A stretch of DNA of 64,000 bases, taken from the NCBI RefSeq assembly GCF_027789125.1, contig NZ_JAQFVF010000038.1, positions 1-64,000 on the forward strand, written 5' to 3'. The DNA comes from Paenibacillus aestuarii. Its GTDB lineage: Bacteria > Bacillota > Bacilli > Paenibacillales > NBRC-103111. A model generated the notes under the pieces. The model made no database searches, was not told the origin of the DNA, and saw only the letters and a list, made by a program, of their open reading frames with translations. How positions within the stretch are numbered: the first letter of the stretch is position 1; each line of letters starts with the position of its first letter. Made by a program: the position numbers and the translations under genes. Shown in pieces: positions 44,212 through 50,751 of the stretch.

Positions 44212-44925
44212 TTACTCATCGGCGAACAGCTTGATGGATTGGATGGTGCCTGCTTTCGGATCGATATCCAGCCTCAAAATCGTTCCCTGTGCTTTATACG
44301 AAAGCACATAGGTAGAATTGGAATCAGGCTTGCCTAATATGGCGATAGCGTCTTGCACTTTCTGGCCGAGATGAAGACCCTGCAAACCGGGATCGATATC
44401 AAAAGAACGCACATCGACGAATTGCAAAGCATCCTGTGCGTTAAAACCTACAGAAAAATCCGTGTAATCGTAAACTTGAAGCGTATCTTGGTCTTCATCC
44501 ATATTGAATTGTTTCTTGGCTGTTCCGAAGCGTTTCAGGACGAAGTCCTTCGAAGTTCCCAGCTTCAAACCCATCAGTGTCGGTTTATCTTGCTGGTACG
44601 CATCTTCCGATTTCACTTTCGGCTTGGCTGTCGGCTTCGGGTTATTCGCGGTTTGCGGAATGTCCGACAGATCCGTCTTGGTTGTGCCTGCGACTTGCGC
44701 TTCATGCTTCGATTGATCCTCTGGCGTTGGGCTTGGTGCCTGGGTCGGTGCAGGTTCAACCGGAGGTTTAGTCTCATGAACGACAGTCTGTATGTAAGTA
44801 GGTGTTTCTAGAGGGGGCTGTGCAGTCGGAACAGATGACTTCTGACAGCCAGCTGCTACAAGCGACACCAGGGCAACTGGGACACAGCCAAGAACAAGTA
44901 GTTTAGTTAGTTTGTTCATTGCCAT
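44212..44925 (-). CDS. lipoprotein of unknown function
   Basis: 237 aa. Lipobox LVAAGC (Cys about residue 27), then a Pro/Thr/Lys-rich linker (about 30-115) and a C-terminal region with two related segments, LMGLKLGTSKDFVLKRFG and GLQGLHLGQKVQDAIAILG, resembling the DUF4309-like repeats in Bacillales lipoproteins. ATG 44925 or ATG 44919 (GAGAGGA upstream). A promoter with perfect TTGACA and a 19-bp spacer lies 40 bp upstream. Anchored outside the membrane; role unknown. Confidence 0.78.
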   Translation of the reverse strand: MAMNKLTKLLVLGCVPVALVSLVAAGCQKSSVPTAQPPLETPTYIQTVVHETKPPVEPAPTQAPSPTPEDQSKHEAQVAGTTKTDLSDIPQTANNPKPTAKPKVKSEDAYQQDKPTLMGLKLGTSKDFVLKRFGTAKKQFNMDEDQDTLQVYDYTDFSVGFNAQDALQFVDVRSFDIDPGLQGLHLGQKVQDAIAILGKPDSNSTYVLSYKAQGTILRLDIDPKAGTIQSIKLFADE

Positions 44926-44966
44926 CGTTCCTCTCTGCTTGATCGGTTTCTCCGAGTCGTGTTAAG

Positions 44967-44997
44967 TATATACATCATAAACCTATAAGGTTGTCAA
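44967..44997 (-). promoter_or_regulatory. promoter with 19-bp spacer (MerR-like)
   Basis: On the minus strand: TTGACA, 19 bp, TATATA. The spacer contains the dyad ACCTTATAGGT. A long spacer with an internal palindrome is the layout of MerR-controlled promoters. No MerR gene is in the window. Confidence 0.5.
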
Positions 44998-45187
44998 CCT
45001 CAATGCTCAAATGTGAGCAAATATTGGCAATTTCCAGTTCTCACCTATATAGACACCGCTACAATAGAAAAAGTTTCACTCCTAAAGGCTTAGCCGGGTA
45101 AATTGGGACTTGAAACCTACTTGAACAATATGGTAACTTACTCATAATACATATGGAAATTCCCTATTCAATTGTGGAGGTCATAAT

Positions 45188-45757
45188 ATGGAATTATTAA
45201 AGCAGCGGATCTTGGAAACAGGTGTCGTCGTATCGGATCAAGTGCTTAAGCTTGACGCCATTCTGAATCATCAGGTGGATCCGGTGCTGATGATGGAGAT
45301 GGGCAAAGAATTTGCCAGATTGTACGGGGAAGAGAAGCCTGACAAGGTGTTGACGGTCGAATCGTCCGGTATTCCCATCGCGTTGACAACAGCGCTCCAT
45401 CTCGGTGTTCCTATGGTTTTTGCCCGCCGCAAGAAGACGTTGACGATGGATCAAGACACTTATAGCGAACGCGTTCCGTCTTTTACGAAAGGGATTGTCA
45501 CGGATATTATGGTTTCCTCGCACTTGCTGAAGAAGGGTGAACGAGTCCTGCTGATCGACGATTTCATTGCCAACGGCGATGCGGCGCGCGGGCTCATCCG
45601 GATTATTGAGAAAGCCGGAGCTGAACTCATCGGTGTAGGCATAGTTGTAGAGAAGATGTTCCAATCTGGGGGCAACTCGCTCCGTGAGCGGGGCATTCGC
45701 GTAGATTCCTTGGCGCGCATTGCATCTCTATCGAACGGACAAATCCAGTTTGACTAA
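45188..45757 (+). CDS. xpt: xanthine phosphoribosyltransferase
   Basis: 189 aa purine-salvage enzyme converting xanthine and PRPP to XMP. PRPP loop VLLIDDFIANGDAARGL (about residues 119-135), VESSGIPIALTTALHLGVP, FARRKKTLTM and the C-terminal IVVEKMFQSGG are diagnostic; length equals that of Bacillus Xpt. ATG 45188 follows GTGGAGG. I looked for a purine riboswitch in 44998-45187 and did not recognise one. A possible -10 TACAAT lies at about 45060. Monocistronic here, without the usual pbuX. Confidence 0.95.
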   Translation: MELLKQRILETGVVVSDQVLKLDAILNHQVDPVLMMEMGKEFARLYGEEKPDKVLTVESSGIPIALTTALHLGVPMVFARRKKTLTMDQDTYSERVPSFTKGIVTDIMVSSHLLKKGERVLLIDDFIANGDAARGLIRIIEKAGAELIGVGIVVEKMFQSGGNSLRERGIRVDSLARIASLSNGQIQFD

Positions 45758-45760
45758 TTT

Positions 45761-45796
45761 TTCATGGAACCGATGCCTTCCATGAAACCGATTTTT
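45761..45796 (+). terminator. terminator-like hairpin after xpt
   Basis: Perfect TTCATGGAA / TTCCATGAA stem with an 8-nt loop; a T5 run begins 5 nt after the stem, so it is weak. A TATAAT at 45801-45806 may be the -10 of the next gene. Confidence 0.5.
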
Positions 45797-45838
45797 CCTT
45801 TATAATGAGTAACAAGGTAAGAGAGGAGGCTGACATCG

Positions 45839-46165
45839 ATGGGGATTGAGAATGGTTCTGTTGAATATTTTATGACAAAGCTGGGGGAAGCCAAGACTCA
45901 CTTTGAGCGTGCTCTCGATTGCAAGCACACGGAGTTTGATGACCTGTATCCTTACATGATTGAGCACCCGCAATTCTTCTGGTATAAACGCTATGTGGCG
46001 TGGTCAGAGCTGTTGACGATCGTCAAATTGTGCACCGAGCTTTCGGTGGCGTGGGAACAACAGTTTTCCGCGGCGCAAGTAGAATATATTCAAAAACGCG
46101 TAATGTCCAGCAAAGTACTCGATTTCTGGTTCGAAACGAATGATTCCAAAGAACATGTCAGCTAA
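45839..46165 (+). CDS. hypothetical protein (108 aa)
   Basis: 108-aa soluble, mostly helical protein rich in aromatics (HPQFFWYKRYVAWSELL). ATG 45839 lies 9 nt after GAGAGGAGG. No family recognised, no membrane segment. Own terminator. Probably a conserved Paenibacillus small protein. Confidence 0.7.
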   Translation: MGIENGSVEYFMTKLGEAKTHFERALDCKHTEFDDLYPYMIEHPQFFWYKRYVAWSELLTIVKLCTELSVAWEQQFSAAQVEYIQKRVMSSKVLDFWFETNDSKEHVS

Positions 46166-46191
46166 TCGGTAATGTGTGCATGGAATAGAAT

Positions 46192-46227
46192 AAGGCCATT
46201 GAATCCTTTTGATTCATGGCCTTTTTT
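46192..46227 (+). terminator. terminator
   Basis: AAGGCCATTGAATC / GATTCATGGCCTT hairpin (one bulge) and T6, 27 bp after the stop at 46165. Confidence 0.8.
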
Positions 46228-46234
46228 GTTTGGC

Positions 46235-46552
46235 TCATATTCCGTTCTCCAGAATGTGCATGCTTTCGATGTGCTTACGCGTTTCTTGCGTGCCCAGTTT
46301 ATGTATCATACGGTACACTTCCGTTAAGTAATAGTCATAATCCTCGTTGGCCTCGTTATTGTAGTAGACGCGCCAAGGGACATAAGAGGTGCCATAACTG
46401 TTCTGAGAAGTATTATCCGTTTCTTCAAAAAGTTCCTGAAGTTGATCGAGTTCTTCCTGATCTGCCATGATTTCAAAGTCATAATTGATGTTTTCTTTGC
46501 TATCCAGCACTTCACCCGTGTTGACCGTCACGTAATACGTTTTCTTATCCAT
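46235..46552 (-). CDS. hypothetical protein (105 aa)
   Basis: 105-aa acidic cytosolic protein: MDKKTYYVTVNTGEVLDSK, a middle rich in Asp/Glu/Asn, and a C-terminal helix (RMIHKLGTQETRKHIES). ATG 46552 with GGGGAGG upstream. Converges with the 108-aa gene. No function recognised; it resembles small regulators annotated only as hypothetical in Bacillales. Confidence 0.7.
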   Translation of the reverse strand: MDKKTYYVTVNTGEVLDSKENINYDFEIMADQEELDQLQELFEETDNTSQNSYGTSYVPWRVYYNNEANEDYDYYLTEVYRMIHKLGTQETRKHIESMHILENGI

Positions 46553-46736
46553 GCTTTAGTTAGCGCCTCCCCGAGAGTGAACGAATTTAGCCGACTATGT
46601 ATAAGGTAACCGCATTGAAAGTGAAATATGTAGGTTTGATCTCTTTGGGATTTTGTGTATGCTAGAAAGATGGAGAGCAGTATGCCAGTAACGCTTGTGC
46701 TTGTAAAGTAGGAAGAGAAAGGGAGTATCAATCATC

Positions 46737-46997
46737 ATGATTTCAGAGGATCAATTGGATATATATCGCGTGGAGAGCACGCTGCTGCGCGTCATTCGAG
46801 ATGTTAATTCGGCGAATGATGTGCGCGGGATAGTAGTGGCATGGGATGATGACACTGTCTTGATCCGCAAAAAAAACCGCAGGGTCGTCAAGCTTGCGCG
46901 TTCCTATGTGTACCAGCCGTACGAAGAGGCGAGACCGCCTGAGTTTATGCTGCCGCAGGAGCCTGCCGAGCCTTACGCTGAGCGTGATGAGAATTAA
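46737..46997 (+). CDS. hypothetical protein (86 aa)
   Basis: 86 aa soluble protein with a small beta-rich core (RGIVVAWDDDTVLIRKKNRRV, VVKLARSYVYQPYE) and a Pro/Glu tail. ATG 46737 after AAGGGAG. It lies 42 bp before cbiZ on the same strand and is probably cotranscribed. No family recognised. Confidence 0.7.
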   Translation: MISEDQLDIYRVESTLLRVIRDVNSANDVRGIVVAWDDDTVLIRKKNRRVVKLARSYVYQPYEEARPPEFMLPQEPAEPYAERDEN

Positions 46998-47039
46998 GGA
47001 TCAGCCAGCCTGATCCGGGGCAATGAGGAGGGGGAGACT

Positions 47040-47789
47040 TTGGCTTCGACATCGATTCCTGGCATCGCTATGAACCGGGTGACTAGCGAGCAAGGGTCAT
47101 ATTTATGGTTTCAAAGCGAGATTCCGCTGCGGACGCTCAATTCTTCGCCTTGGGGCGGCGGTTTTGGTCGGCACCAGCATGTAGTGAATCGGCAAGTGGG
47201 AAAATCTTACCACGCAGAGGATCCGCTGGCGGAAATGAGCGGGTTTTTGCTGCAGGAAGGGCTCAACCCGGCAGCTACCGCCGGGATGCTCACAGCGGCG
47301 TGGGTGAAGGACGTTGGCGTTAGCTCGCTGAGCTGGGAAGCGGTGAAAGGGAGCGATGGCGGCGACGGTGGAGCCGCTGGTTCAGGCGCGCTGCAAGTCT
47401 GCGCCTATGTAACGGTGGGGCTAGGCAACAAAGCGCGGGCCGGCGCCGAACTTCCGGCGCATTCGCTGTATCCAGGGACGATCAATATCATCCTGTTGAT
47501 CGACGGGCAGTTAACGGATGCCGCGATGGTGAATGCGGTCATTACGGCTACAGAGGCCAAGGCGGCGGCGCTCCAGGACTTGAACGTGCACAAGGAGGGC
47601 CGCGTTGCTACAGGCACCACGACGGATGCCGTTCTGATCGCGGCTACAGACCGCGGGCGGATGCATGCTTACGCTGGAACTGCGACACAGCTGGGATATT
47701 TAATTGGCAGGACCGTTTATGAGGCAACGATGGCTTCGGCACTGCTATATGAAAAAAGCCTATCTCATTTCCCGAAATCAGGGAATTGA
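47040..47789 (+). CDS. cbiZ: adenosylcobinamide amidohydrolase
   Basis: 249-aa CbiZ enzyme, which hydrolyses the aminopropanol linkage of adenosylcobinamide during salvage of B12 precursors. VTVGLGNKARAG (about residues 122-133), PGTINIILLIDGQLTDAAMV, TATEAKAAALQDL and ATGTTTDAVLIAATDRG are the family motifs. TTG 47040 with GAGGAGG upstream. No cobalamin riboswitch seen. The last codons lie inside the terminator hairpin of the opposite gene. Confidence 0.9.
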   Translation: MASTSIPGIAMNRVTSEQGSYLWFQSEIPLRTLNSSPWGGGFGRHQHVVNRQVGKSYHAEDPLAEMSGFLLQEGLNPAATAGMLTAAWVKDVGVSSLSWEAVKGSDGGDGGAAGSGALQVCAYVTVGLGNKARAGAELPAHSLYPGTINIILLIDGQLTDAAMVNAVITATEAKAAALQDLNVHKEGRVATGTTTDAVLIAATDRGRMHAYAGTATQLGYLIGRTVYEATMASALLYEKSLSHFPKSGN

Positions 47790-47796
47790 GATAGGC
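47752..47796 (-). terminator. terminator inside the cbiZ 3' end
   Basis: GCCTATCTCAATTCCC / GGGAAATGAGATAGGC stem (15 of 16 paired) followed by T6 on the minus strand. It terminates the small minus-strand gene and simultaneously encodes the last residues of CbiZ on the plus strand. Confidence 0.8.
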
Positions 47797-47805
47797 ATAG
47801 CCGTT

Positions 47806-47988
47806 TTACGTGCGGCGGAAGACTCCGTATGCTAGCCCGGCTGCCAGGCCGTTCGCCATATCGGGGACATCTTCATCCTCGCCGCGGTAATTCGGGTCAT
47901 GCACGATAGCTTCGGCCTCACCTTCAGTGAGGTCGCGTTGGTTGCCCGTGTACTTCGGTTCCAGTGCATCGATTTCTTCTTGATCCAA
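47806..47988 (-). CDS. small acidic hypothetical protein (60 aa)
   Basis: The frame is open from an ATG at 48030 without a ribosome site; an AAAGGAGG ends 7 nt before a TTG at 47988, which is the likely start (MDQEEIDALEPKYTGNQRDL). 60 aa, acidic, with a short C-terminal GLAAGLAYGVFRR. No family recognised. Terminator at 47752-47796. Confidence 0.65.
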   Translation of the reverse strand: MDQEEIDALEPKYTGNQRDLTEGEAEAIVHDPNYRGEDEDVPDMANGLAAGLAYGVFRRT

Positions 47989-48057
47989 GGCAATCCCTCC
48001 TTTGCGCTTAGGATGCGGATTGGATGACATTGCTATTCGTGAATTGTAAAAAGATTG

Positions 48058-48087
48058 TTGACTTCCTAATTGGAATCATGATATATT
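48058..48087 (+). promoter_or_regulatory. promoter of tRNA-Leu
   Basis: TTGACT, 18 bp, TATATT; predicted start about 35 nt before the mature tRNA. Confidence 0.6.
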
Positions 48088-48129
48088 ACTAAATGTCGCT
48101 GCTGAACATAGCTTGTTCAAACAGTAACT

Positions 48130-48215
<86 letters not shown>

Positions 48216-48222
48216 TCCACAG

Positions 48223-48259
48223 CAAGAGCTTCGGTCTTCGGACCGGGGCTTTTCTTTTT
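48223..48259 (+). terminator. tRNA terminator
   Basis: AAGAGCTTCGGTC / GACCGGGGCTTTT with a TTCG tetraloop and T-rich tail. Confidence 0.85.
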
Positions 48260-48292
48260 TATAATAAAGAACATTCATAGTGGGATAATGAG

Positions 48293-49000
48293 ATGATGAA
48301 CCAGATGCCGACTATTTTAATAGTCGATGATGATCCTGCAATTTCGATTTTAATTGAAAAAAGCTTAAGCAAAGAAGGCTTTCATACATCCGTCGCTAAA
48401 AGTGGCCAGGAGGCGCTGGAGCTCATGCGCCAGCCTGAAAATTTTTCCTTGCTCATTCTGGATATCATGATGCCAGGGATGGACGGCTTTGAAGTGTGCC
48501 GGCAAATTCGCGCGCGGTTTGCGGGACCGATCCTCTTTTTAAGCGGCAAAGATAGTGAAATGGATCGTGTCATTGGGCTTGAGCTTGGAGCTGATGATTA
48601 TGTGACTAAGCCATTTATGACCACCGAGCTGATGTCTCGGGTCAAGGCGCATCTGCGGCGTGAGCAGCGAAGCGCTATGCAGCGGAAACGTGCCCAAGGT
48701 GTGATGCAATTCGAGCAGCTCACGATTGATAAAGAAACGTTCGATGTCGCCAAGGATGGTGAACGTATCGTACTGTCCACGAAGGAGTTTCAAATTCTCG
48801 TGTATTTGGCGGAAAATCGCGGGCGCGTTCTGTCGCGCGAGCAGATTTACGACGCCATATGGGGGAGCGGCGAGTTCGGGGACATCACCACCGTGACGGT
48901 CCATATCAAAAATTTGCGCGATAAGCTCGATAGAGAAAATACATATATTAAGACCGTCTGGGGCGCTGGGTATAAATTTACCGGGGGCCGGGCGGAATAG
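48293..49000 (+). CDS. OmpR-family response regulator (orphan)
   Basis: 235 aa. Receiver domain (residues 5-120): ILIVDDDP acidic pocket, phospho-Asp in LLILDIMMPGMDG, and Lys in DDYVTKPF. Winged-helix DNA-binding domain (about 135-230) with LSTKEFQILVYLAENRGRVL and VTVHIKNLRDKL. Start ATG 48293, with weak purine-rich sequence only; ATG 48305 is possible. No kinase is adjacent, so its partner may be the hybrid kinase 2 kb downstream or lie elsewhere. Followed by repeat arrays. Confidence 0.9.
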   Translation: MMNQMPTILIVDDDPAISILIEKSLSKEGFHTSVAKSGQEALELMRQPENFSLLILDIMMPGMDGFEVCRQIRARFAGPILFLSGKDSEMDRVIGLELGADDYVTKPFMTTELMSRVKAHLRREQRSAMQRKRAQGVMQFEQLTIDKETFDVAKDGERIVLSTKEFQILVYLAENRGRVLSREQIYDAIWGSGEFGDITTVTVHIKNLRDKLDRENTYIKTVWGAGYKFTGGRAE

Positions 49001-49052
49001 TTTTATTTGTGTGCCGTGGAGGATAGGGTTGGTCCTTTGCGGTTTTTTTGTG

Positions 49053-49435
49053 TTTCTGTGGTAACTGCTTGGAAGCTTGAGGATGGTTAGTTTCTGTGGT
49101 AACTGCAAGGGAGTCTAAGGATGGTTAGTTTCAGAGGAAATTGCAAAGCAGTCTGAGGCTGGATATTTTCTGAGGTAACTGCAAGGGAGTCTGGGAATGG
49201 TTAGTTTCTGAGGTAACTGCAAGGGAGTCTGGGAATGGATAGTTTCTGATGTAACTGCGAGGGAGTCTGGGAATGGATGGTTTCTGTGGTAACTGCAAGG
49301 GAGTCTAAGGCTGGATAATTTCTGAGGTAACTGCGAGGGAGTCTGGGAATGGATGGTTTCTGTGGTAACTGCGAGGGAGCCTAAGGAAGGTTAAGTTTCT
49401 GTCGTATCTACAAGGGAGTTGTGGGCGATATCTAG
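49053..49435. repeat. 38-bp tandem repeat array, 10 copies
   Basis: Ten head-to-tail units of 38 bp (the ninth 39), starting TTTCTG(A/T)GGTAACTGC and continuing AAGGGAGTCT. Units start at 49053, 49091, 49129 and so on to 49357, then 49396. Central copies are over 90% alike; outer copies are more diverged. No spacers, so not CRISPR; no convincing ORF. Confidence 0.9.
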
Positions 49436-49479
49436 TTGTGGCTGCCCTTCATGGGGCGGATGTTATTTCGTCCCTTCGC

Positions 49480-49560
49480 TATCCTGCAAAATGGGATGAT
49501 TTTTGGATTTTAGCCGATTGAGTGATTATCCTTTAGTATCATGCTGTTTTTGCAGGATAA
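49480..49560. repeat. dispersed inverted-repeat element, copy 1
   Basis: TATCCTGCAAAA (49480-49491) and its inverse TTTTGCAGGATA (49548-49559) bound an 80-bp unit. A related, more decayed unit lies at 62082-62157. The order of internal matches suggests one dispersed family. Confidence 0.6.
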
Positions 49561-49634
49561 GTGGGGGCTTGGGGGCGACTAGGGAGTGAGCGTATGCAAG
49601 TGGGGATCTGAGGAGTGGTTGCGTCGGCGCAGTA

Positions 49635-50086
49635 TGCTCACTGGAGCCGTCAGGTGCGGTCCGAGAGGCAGCACGGAGCATGTTTACCCACGGCGGCAGG
49701 TGAGGCCCAAGAGGCGGCATGGAGCATGTTTACCTACGGCGACAGGTACGGCCCAAGAGGCGGCATGGAGCATGTTTACCTACGGCGACAGGTACGGCCC
49801 AAGAGGCGGCATGGAGCATGTTTACCTGCGCCGTCGAGTGCGGTCCGAGAGGCAGCGCGGAGCATGTTTACCTAACGGCGACAGGTGAGGCCCAAGAGGC
49901 GGCATGGAGCATGTTTACCTGCGACGACAGGTGCGGTCCAAGAGGCAGCGCGGAGAGTGTTTACCTGCGGCGACAGGTGCGGGCCCAAGAGCAGCGCGGA
50001 GCGTGTTTACCTGCGGCGACAGGTGCGGGCCCAAGAGGCGGCATGGGAGTGTTCCTTCGCCGTCAGGTGCAGCTTCCGCGAGCGCT
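49635..50086. repeat. 46-bp tandem repeat array, about 10 copies
   Basis: Units start at 49635, 49681, 49727, 49773, 49819, 49865, 49912, 49958, 50004 and 50050. The core is TGTTTACCT(A/G)CGGCGACAGG then GGCCCAAGAGGC. Copies 2-4 are near-identical; the arms TACCT/AGGTA can pair. 46 is not a multiple of three, and all three plus-strand frames stay open for long stretches, giving artefact ORFs. Confidence 0.9.
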
Positions 50087-50131
50087 TAATATTTCTTAAT
50101 ATTTGTTTATTTTTATATTAGATCTATTCGC

Positions 50132-50161
50132 TACAATCATCCTTAATCAGGTTGATTAAGG
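50132..50161 (+). promoter_or_regulatory. -10 box and palindrome before cheY-like gene
   Basis: TACAAT at 50132-50137 then a perfect 9-bp dyad CCTTAATCA-GGT-TGATTAAGG at 50141-50161. The dyad covers the expected start site and its right arm includes part of the AAGGAG ribosome site, so it could act as operator or as a ribosome-site-masking hairpin. Confidence 0.5.
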
Positions 50162-50173
50162 AGTGGGTTCGGG

Positions 50174-50536
50174 ATGGCGAATATTTTGGTCGTGGATGAT
50201 GCAGCTTTTATGCGGGTGATGTTGCGGACGATGCTTGAGAACAACGGTCACTCTGTTGTCGGGGAGGCGGCGAACGGCGTGGAGGCGATTGAGAAATACG
50301 TTACCTGCCGCCCTGATCTGGTGACGATGGATATCACCATGCCGATTATGGAGGGGGTTGAAGCCGTGCGGAAAATCAGGCTGAAAGACCCCCGTGCCAA
50401 AATTGTCATGTGCTCAGCGATGGGACAAAAAGCAATGGTCGTCCGCGCGATTCAAGCGGGTGCGATCGATTTTATCATAAAGCCGATGCAAGAGGGAAAG
50501 GTCCTTGAGGTGATCGCCAAGCACACGTCCAGCTAA
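50174..50536 (+). CDS. CheY-like single-domain response regulator
   Basis: 120 aa, a receiver domain only. ILVVDDAAFMR acidic pocket, phospho-Asp in LVTMDITMPIMEG (about residue 54), switch Thr/Ser in MCSAMGQ, and Lys in FIIKPM. ATG 50174 after AAGGAG. It resembles CheY and the stand-alone receivers that carry phosphate between kinases and other proteins. It opens a signalling block with the hybrid kinase, Hpt and GGDEF genes; 215 bp separate it from the kinase, so it may have its own transcript. Confidence 0.9.
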   Translation: MANILVVDDAAFMRVMLRTMLENNGHSVVGEAANGVEAIEKYVTCRPDLVTMDITMPIMEGVEAVRKIRLKDPRAKIVMCSAMGQKAMVVRAIQAGAIDFIIKPMQEGKVLEVIAKHTSS

Positions 50537-50751
50537 AGCTTACAGCAGCCGTAAGTCGCCTACTGTAAGTGAACAATTGTTGTATTTGCCCGCATTGGCG
50601 TTGAAGCCGTCATTCGTTGCATGTGAAACGGGTAACGGTTTTTTGAAGTTTTCGGGCGAAAATTGTAAAATTCTGTTTTTTGCGCTAGGCACAAATCATA
50701 TATGATAGTATGGATATGAACTAGACGCTCTGGAGAGGAAAGTGTCCCACC

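Noticed and set aside
44998..45187. Purine riboswitch before xpt
   Set aside because: The conserved junction sequences of the guanine aptamer could not be found, although Bacillus xpt has one.
49053..50086. Possible CRISPR array
   Set aside because: Units are directly abutting with no unique spacers, and no cas genes are nearby.
49586..50121. Several overlapping plus-strand ORFs of 61-126 codons in the 46-bp array
   Set aside because: They arise from repeat DNA without stops in all three frames; no ribosome site and no family fits.
50537..50580. Terminator after the cheY-like gene
   Set aside because: CTTAC/GTAAG hairpins are present but have no T-run.
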